Of a stretch of 6,648 nt of DNA, positions 1 through 4,000 are shown in pieces. Position numbers and translations under genes: made by a program. Origin of the DNA: Planctomycetota bacterium (GTDB lineage Bacteria; Planctomycetota; Planctomycetia; Pirellulales; S012-138); NCBI GenBank assembly GCA_026982835.1, contig JALSGI010000011.1:1-6648 (forward strand). The letters are read 5' to 3'. Every line of letters begins with the position of its first letter. Position 1 is the stretch's first letter. Below the pieces are notes generated by a model, which had not been told where the DNA came from, searched no databases, and saw only the letters and a program-made list of their open reading frames with translations.

Positions 1-23
1 CGTGCTGACGCACGCGGCTCGCC
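1..23. repeat. 23-bp direct repeat, left copy (cut by window edge)
   Basis: Identical to positions 281-303. Its hairpin is missing the outermost bases because the window starts here, so the repeat may extend further left. Confidence 0.85.
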
Positions 24-61
24 GCATGTGGAGTGCGGCGGCTGGCCGCTGCTGTGGCTTG

Positions 62-79
62 GCTCCGGCTTGCCGGAGC
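62..79. repeat. Hairpin GCTCCGGC / GCCGGAGC
   Basis: A perfect inverted repeat (62-69 with 72-79), effectively 7 bp closed by a CTTG tetraloop. On the plus strand it is followed by an A-run and not by T, so it is not a plus-strand terminator. On the minus strand it lies just after the terminator's U-run. Confidence 0.75.
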
Positions 80-107
80 AAAAAATAAAAGCGGAAGCAC
101 GCTTCCG
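80..107 (-). terminator. Intrinsic terminator of the rimI transcript
   Basis: Read on the minus strand, a CGGAAGC/GCTTCCG stem (107-101 with 98-92, about 6 bp with a 4-nt loop) is followed after one C by TTTTATTTTTT (90-80). This is the classic hairpin plus U-run of a Rho-independent terminator. It lies about 230 nt beyond the rimI stop, with only repeats between. Confidence 0.75.
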
Positions 108-131
108 TACTCCAAGAAGCCAACCGGCGAG

Positions 132-151
132 CCGGGAGCGTAAGCTCCCGG
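132..151. repeat. Hairpin CCGGGAGC / GCTCCCGG, GTAA loop
   Basis: A perfect 8-bp stem (132-139 with 144-151) closed by a GTAA (GNRA-type) tetraloop and preceded directly by GGCGAG (126-131). Confidence 0.85.
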
Positions 152-154
152 AGG

Positions 155-186
155 GCTTGGAGGCCTGGAGGCTTGGGGGCTTGGAG
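155..186 (+). repeat. Four tandem 8-bp units, consensus GCTTGGAG
   Basis: The units are GCTTGGAG (155-162), GCCTGGAG (163-170), GCTTGGGG (171-178) and GCTTGGAG (179-186). The two variants each differ from the consensus by one base. The tract joins two hairpins of the same family and could vary in copy number between strains. Confidence 0.85.
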
Positions 187-196
187 GGATGGCGAG

Positions 197-216
197 CCGC
201 TGGCTTCAGCCAGCGG
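197..216. repeat. Hairpin CCGCTGGC / GCCAGCGG, TTCA loop
   Basis: A perfect 8-bp stem (197-204 with 209-216) with a TTCA tetraloop, preceded directly by GGCGAG (191-196). It has the same layout as the hairpin at 132-151, 65 bp away, in the same orientation. Confidence 0.85.
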
Positions 217-220
217 AGAA

Positions 221-242
221 AAATAACGCAATGCACTTATTT
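221..242. repeat. AT-rich inverted repeat AAATAA / TTATTT
   Basis: A 6-bp perfect inverted repeat (221-226 with 237-242) around CGCAATGCAC, in an AT-rich island inside otherwise GC-rich DNA. The preceding AAAAATAA also resembles AAAAAATAAAA at 80-90, which likewise follows a hairpin. It could be part of a duplicated unit. I see no clear promoter. Confidence 0.5.
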
Positions 243-248
243 GGCTCT

Positions 249-269
249 CCCCGGGCTCCAAGCCCGGGG
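249..269. repeat. Hairpin CCCCGGGCT / AGCCCGGGG
   Basis: A perfect 9-bp stem (249-257 with 261-269) with a CCA loop, realistically 8 bp with a 5-nt loop. It is followed by GGCTCGCC (268-275), the complement of the shared leader, so this element is oriented on the minus strand. Confidence 0.8.
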
Positions 270-277
270 CTCGCCAA

Positions 278-297
278 CCGCGTGCTGACGCACGCGG
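278..297. repeat. Hairpin CCGCGTG / CACGCGG, CTGACG loop
   Basis: A perfect 7-bp stem (278-284 with 291-297) around CTGACG. It forms the body of the 23-bp direct repeat and is followed by GGCTCGCC (296-303). Confidence 0.75.
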
Positions 298-303
298 CTC
301 GCC
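281..303. repeat. 23-bp direct repeat, right copy
   Basis: This is identical over 23 bases to positions 1-23, beginning CGTGCTGACG and ending GGCTCGCC. The period is exactly 280 bp. The bases after the two copies differ (GCATGTGG at 24, GGAGAGCG at 304), so the identity ends there. Confidence 0.9.
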
Positions 304-308
304 GGAGA

Positions 309-324
309 GCGGAGCGAAATCCGC
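309..324. repeat. Hairpin GCGGA / TCCGC, GCGAAA loop
   Basis: A 5-bp perfect stem (309-313 with 320-324) around GCGAAA, 13 nt beyond the rimI stop. There is no T-run on either strand, so it is not an obvious terminator. It may be one of the repeat family. Confidence 0.45.
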
Positions 325-336
325 AGCGGCGATTGT

Positions 337-858
337 TCAGCCGGCCAGTCGGCGGGACTGGGAGGGGGGCTGTTCTTTAAGCGAGGGGCGGTGGCGGTAC
401 TGCATCAGGTAGGCATCCTCGGTGGTGCTTTCGTAGAAGCCGTGCAGCACGCAGATGGCCCGAAAACCGCAATGCCGGAAGAACAACTGGGCCGGCAGGT
501 TGGTTTCGCGCACTTCGAGCGTGATCCGCTGGCGTCCCTGTTGGGCTAGGCGTTTTTTGAGCCGCTGGACCATCTGGGTGCCGATGCCTTTGCGCCGCCA
601 CTGGGGGGCCACGGCGAAGTTGAGCAGGTGGATGCGGTTTTTGTGCATCTGGTAGATCATGTAGCCGACGAGTTCTTCGCCAACTCGGGCCACGGTGCCC
701 ACGCAGTTGCGCTGCTCCAGGCAGCGGAGGAAATCCTCTTCGGTCCAGGCGAACTCGAAGCTTTGGCGTTCGATCTGGAGCACATCGGGCAGGTCGCGGC
801 GGACCATCCAGCGGAATTGCAGTTGGGCCTCCACCTGCGGCTGAGGGTAGATTTTCAC
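337..858 (-). CDS. rimI: Ribosomal protein S18-alanine N-acetyltransferase RimI (GNAT family)
   Basis: It is predicted to transfer acetyl from acetyl-CoA to the N-terminal amine of ribosomal protein S18 in the cytoplasm. The 173 residues cover a full GNAT fold (about 14-155). Landmarks are the RimI-like 'FAWTEEDF' (36-43), the strand 'LLNFAV' (78-83), the acetyl-CoA pyrophosphate loop R88-R-K-G91-I-G93, 'LEVRETN' (114-120), 'LFFRHCGF' (125-132) and 'FYESTTEDAYLM' (141-152). Typical RimI proteins have about 150 residues. The excess is a basic, Pro/Ser/Gln tail (about 156-173) and roughly ten extra N-terminal residues. By alignment in my head to E. coli RimI, the general base Glu103 is kept (E115) but the general acid Tyr115 is Phe127. 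The GTG start has a strong Shine-Dalgarno. The gene lies 196 nt after the giant gene on the same strand. Confidence 0.88.
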   Translation of the reverse strand: MKIYPQPQVEAQLQFRWMVRRDLPDVLQIERQSFEFAWTEEDFLRCLEQRNCVGTVARVGEELVGYMIYQMHKNRIHLLNFAVAPQWRRKGIGTQMVQRLKKRLAQQGRQRITLEVRETNLPAQLFFRHCGFRAICVLHGFYESTTEDAYLMQYRHRPSLKEQPPSQSRRLAG

Positions 859-1055
859 CGTTGGCTCTCCTTGGCAAGTCCGTCACCAGGGGCTTCCTTG
901 CTCCCGTGCCCGAGAGGGGCATCCCTCGGGAGGCGAAACAGTAGCAAAACCCCCAGGGCGTGCAAACCCAGATTTCTCGGCCCGTTCCAGCACGGGTGGC
1001 AGTGAAAGCAGCGGGCGGTTTTCGGCGGCGGTGCCGGGGGGAACGAGGCAGCCAT
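855..1055 (-). CDS. Possible 66-residue protein with CFHCHPC motif, overlapping both neighbours
   Basis: The ATG (1055-1053) overlaps the giant gene's TAA as TAATG, and the TGA (857-855) overlaps the rimI GTG as GTGA, so the ORF fills the gap exactly. The product begins MAASFPPAPPPKTARC. It has CFHCHPC at residues 16-22 (a C-x-x-C-H-x-x-C pattern) and a short hydrophobic stretch LGLHALGVLLLFRL (29-42). Codon-position G+C, counted by hand, is about 68, 58 and 73 percent, compatible with coding. A weak GGAGA lies 11 nt before the ATG. Against it, this frame is open by chance far back into the giant gene, so openness proves little. There is also no N-terminal signal sequence, which argues against covalent haem attachment at CFHCH. 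I know no family that matches. The gap may equally be untranslated leader. Confidence 0.35.
   Translation of the reverse strand: MAASFPPAPPPKTARCFHCHPCWNGPRNLGLHALGVLLLFRLPRDAPLGHGSKEAPGDGLAKESQR
867..872 (-). promoter_or_regulatory. Ribosome binding site of rimI
   Basis: AAGGAG on the minus strand lies 8 nt before the GTG at 858-856. An in-frame TGA at 885-883 with no other start codon in between makes this GTG the only plausible upstream start. The next internal ATG is codon 18, inside the conserved fold. Confidence 0.85.
907..930 (-). other. Competing hairpins upstream of rimI
   Basis: Two mutually exclusive stems can form: CCCGAG/CTCGGG (909-914 with 925-930, 6 bp, extendable by 2 bp past a bulge) and TGCCC/GGGCA (907-911 with 917-921). 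No T-run follows on the minus strand, so this is not a good intrinsic terminator. It lies about 50 nt before the rimI start and could modulate rimI expression. That is speculation. Confidence 0.3.
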
Positions 1056-4000
1056 TAGGGAGGAGTTCTCCAGGCCGTGGCCAGGCCTGTGGCGATCAGG
1101 GCCACCCCCACGCCGCCGGGATGCAACCCCATCAGCCAGACCAATCCGGCCAGCACCAGCAACCAGCCGGGCCAACGTTGGCGCAGGATCACCAGCAGGG
1201 GAGCTCCCCAGGCCGCCAGCCCGATGCCCAAGGGGGCCAGCAGCCACATCCACCAGGGGAGCCCGGCCAGGGGAGCGTGACGGGCTTGGAGCACCAGCCG
1301 CGGGGCAGTGGCAGCCTGGGCATGCAGCAGGAGCTGGTGCTGAGGTTGAAGCGGCCGGGGAGCCGGCGGCGACCAGTCGATGCGACGGGCACGTAGTGCT
1401 TGCTGCAGGTTCTGCTGGGCCAGCCAGGTCGCGTGCCAGGCCGGATCGATCGCCTGGGGTTCTTCCAGCTCGGGAGGCAAGGGGAACAGTTGCAACACCT
1501 GGGCCGTCCGGTTCCACCACAGCTGCGTGGTTTCCTGGTCCAGGGCCGGGACCTGGGCCAGCTGATCGGCCAACAGTTGGGACCAGAGCCGAGGCGGGAA
1601 CGCGGCGGAGACGGGGGAGCCGCCGTGCAAACTTCCCCGGTATTGCCAGGGAATGGCGAAGGTCCAGAGCTGCCGTTGGGGGGGCAGTCCCAGGGGCTGG
1701 ACCACCGCCGGGGAGTAGGTGCTGGCCTGGCCGGGGCGGGGAAGCTGCACGGGGGGCAATTGGGCCACCAAGTTCAGCACCTGAGGCAGCGGAGAAACCG
1801 GCAAGAGCACGCGCACCGTCCCGTCCCGCTCCCGGCGCCACGTGGCCGGCTGGTTTGCCAGGCGAATGGTGACGATGCGGGCTTGGGGCGGGAGGCGGAA
1901 GCGGCACTGGGTTTCTCCCGGGGCGGAGAGCAGGAAGTGGCTGTGCTGGAGCACCTGGCCGCCCTGGCTGACGGCAAGTTGGTGGTGGGCCAGTAGCAGG
2001 CGCAAGGGGCGCTGGGCGGATTGCCGAGGCTGAAGGACCAGTTGCCACCGGGGACCCAGGGCGCGCATGGCCCGAGGCCGGGGCACGGGAGCCAGGGGGC
2101 GTCCTTGCAAGGCCAAGGGGGTGAGTCGGCGGGGGCGCCATTGCCAGGGGGAGCTCGCTTCGGCTTCCGGGATGAGCAAATAGGTTTGCAACTCCTGCAC
2201 TCCCAGGGGCAGAAGCTGCGGCAGGGGATTGTCCCTTTCCGGCTGGGGGCGCCAGGAAATCTCCAGGCGGATTTGCGCTCGTTCCTGCAACGGTTGCGGG
2301 GGGAAATACACCAGCTGGTCGTCCTGGCCGGGGAGGGTCCAAAGTTCCAGCCGTCCCGGGCTCAACAGCCGTACCTGTTGCCGGTTCAGGTGGCGGGCAA
2401 GGAACCTCACTCGCGACACAGCACCCTGCTGCACGTGCAGATTGAGCTGGCAGCCGATCCGCCACGGGTGGTCGTCTTCGCCGGGCAGGACCGTGTAGTC
2501 CAGCTGGCCGGTTACCCGGGGGCGATTGGGCTGCAGTTGCACCTGGGGCCAAGGGTCGCCGGGGGCGAGTGTCCATTGCCTGGCGGGGAACAGCTCCGGC
2601 TGGTCGCTTGGCGGAGGCACCTCTGGGGAACTGGCGGCCGGGGCCGTGAGTCTCAAGGCACCGTGGTGGTAGAGCCGGACCTGGTGCCGGGCCGAGGCAG
2701 CTTGGGCCAGTTGCAGGGCCGGGACGGTCCAGGTTCCTTGGGCCGGAAGTGGCGTCCACCCCCGGAGGCGGACACGGAACCCCGGCAGCGCCTCGGGTAG
2801 CCAGAAGACCACCTGCTGCCGCCACCGACCCCACCGGACCGGCTTCCAACGCTGTTGCCTTTGGACTTCCACTTCCAGCACGCGTACCCCCGGTGGCACC
2901 GAGAGCTGGTAGAACAAGGCCGGGGGCTGCTGCTCTACCTGGGCCTGGAACACCAGCTCGGCGTAGCCGGGATAGAGGTTCCAGCGGTGGAGCGATTCCA
3001 CCCGGGCTCCTTGCACGCGGGGGGAGGTTCGCAAGGCGTAGCCGGCCGGGTAGCGATTGCCGCAGTCGTAGCTGACCTCAGGCGGCTGTTCTGCCTGGCT
3101 CCAGTGGGCGAGGAAGGCATCGGCTTCCAGCCGTTCCAGTTCTTCCTGGCCCTGCTCCTGGTACTCCAGGGTGCGATCCACCGAGATGGCGATCCAGTGC
3201 TGCAACGATTCGGTGTGCCGTAGCTGGACCAGGGGGATGGTCCATCGCCCGATGCCGGAGGCGTCCTTCATGACGAACGCCAGGGGAATTTTGACCGGGC
3301 CGGCCACGGGCTCTTTGAACTGCAGCTGCAACAGTCGCATGCCCGGGGCCGGGGCATCGGCAAAAGAGGCTTCCGGGCCCGGCTGGAGCCACTGGAAGCG
3401 TTGCAGCAGGGGGGATTCCGGCGGGATCAACTGAAGCGAGGCATCCACCCAGACTTCCACTTGTTTCAGCGGGACATCCAGCGGGCGGCAGTGGAGTTGG
3501 GCTTCCAGCACCACGGAGCCGGGATGGATCTTCAACCACAGCAGTTGATCGGCTTCCAGCCGCATGGGCCGTTCTTGCCGGTAGGGCTGCCAGCGGAGGC
3601 CCAACTGGGACACCGGACCCAGCTCGCCGCGCCACAGTTCGCCGCGGGCCTGGTCCTGCACGCTGCCCAGGCAAGGCTCCACTTGCAGGGCCACGGGTTC
3701 CTCTCCGGCCAGCACTTCCAGTCGGGCGGAGATGGCTGCAGGCACCGGCAAGCGGAAAGCGGAAGCGGTGTCGCTTTTCTCCACTGGGGGCTGGAACGAC
3801 AACTCCAGCTCATAGGTACCCGGCTCCGGCACCTCCACCAGCAGCTTTCCTTGCTGGTCCCAGCGGGCCGGGGAGGCCATGCCGTTGATGCCCACGGTTT
3901 CGGGACGCAGCTCCTCCGGCAGGTGGGAGAAGTCCAGCCGGATCGGCTTCTGGGTGCCAAACACCCGCACGTAGTAGAACGCCAGCACTTGCGCAGGTTG

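Larger units (their letters stand above)
1..336. other. Gene-free zone packed with short inverted repeats
   Basis: No credible gene lies here. The octamer GGCGAGCC, or its complement GGCTCGCC, occurs five times (16-23, 126-133, 191-198, 268-275, 296-303), nearly always abutting a perfect GC-rich hairpin. The stems differ in sequence but share the layout leader, stem, 3-6 nt loop, stem, 'GGAG' or the reverse of it. Such hairpin clusters are typical of dispersed intergenic repeat families. The individual elements are listed separately. Confidence 0.7.

Noticed and set aside
62..79. Plus-strand terminator at the GCTCCGGC/GCCGGAGC hairpin
   Set aside because: It is followed by A residues on the plus strand, not T. 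The real terminator signal is the neighbouring hairpin read on the minus strand.
28..288. 86-codon plus-strand open frame in the repeat zone
   Set aside because: It consists of hairpins and the 8-bp tandem repeat translated, with no ribosome binding site and no protein-like pattern.
1..303. CRISPR array
   Set aside because: Repeat arms differ in sequence, spacing is irregular, orientation flips, and there are no constant 20-40 nt repeats with unique spacers.
859..1054. A dedicated rimI promoter
   Set aside because: I found no convincing -35/-10 pair on the minus strand in this GC-rich gap.
855..1055. Cytochrome c fragment, because of CFHCH
   Set aside because: There is no signal peptide, distal Met/His region or cytochrome fold, and 66 residues with one chance-like motif are not enough.
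855..2849. 664-codon open frame on the minus strand inside the giant gene
   Set aside because: Its product over the overlap is Pro/Ala/Gly/Arg-rich low-complexity sequence, as expected of a shifted frame in GC-rich coding DNA. Only its last 66 codons, outside the giant gene, are considered.
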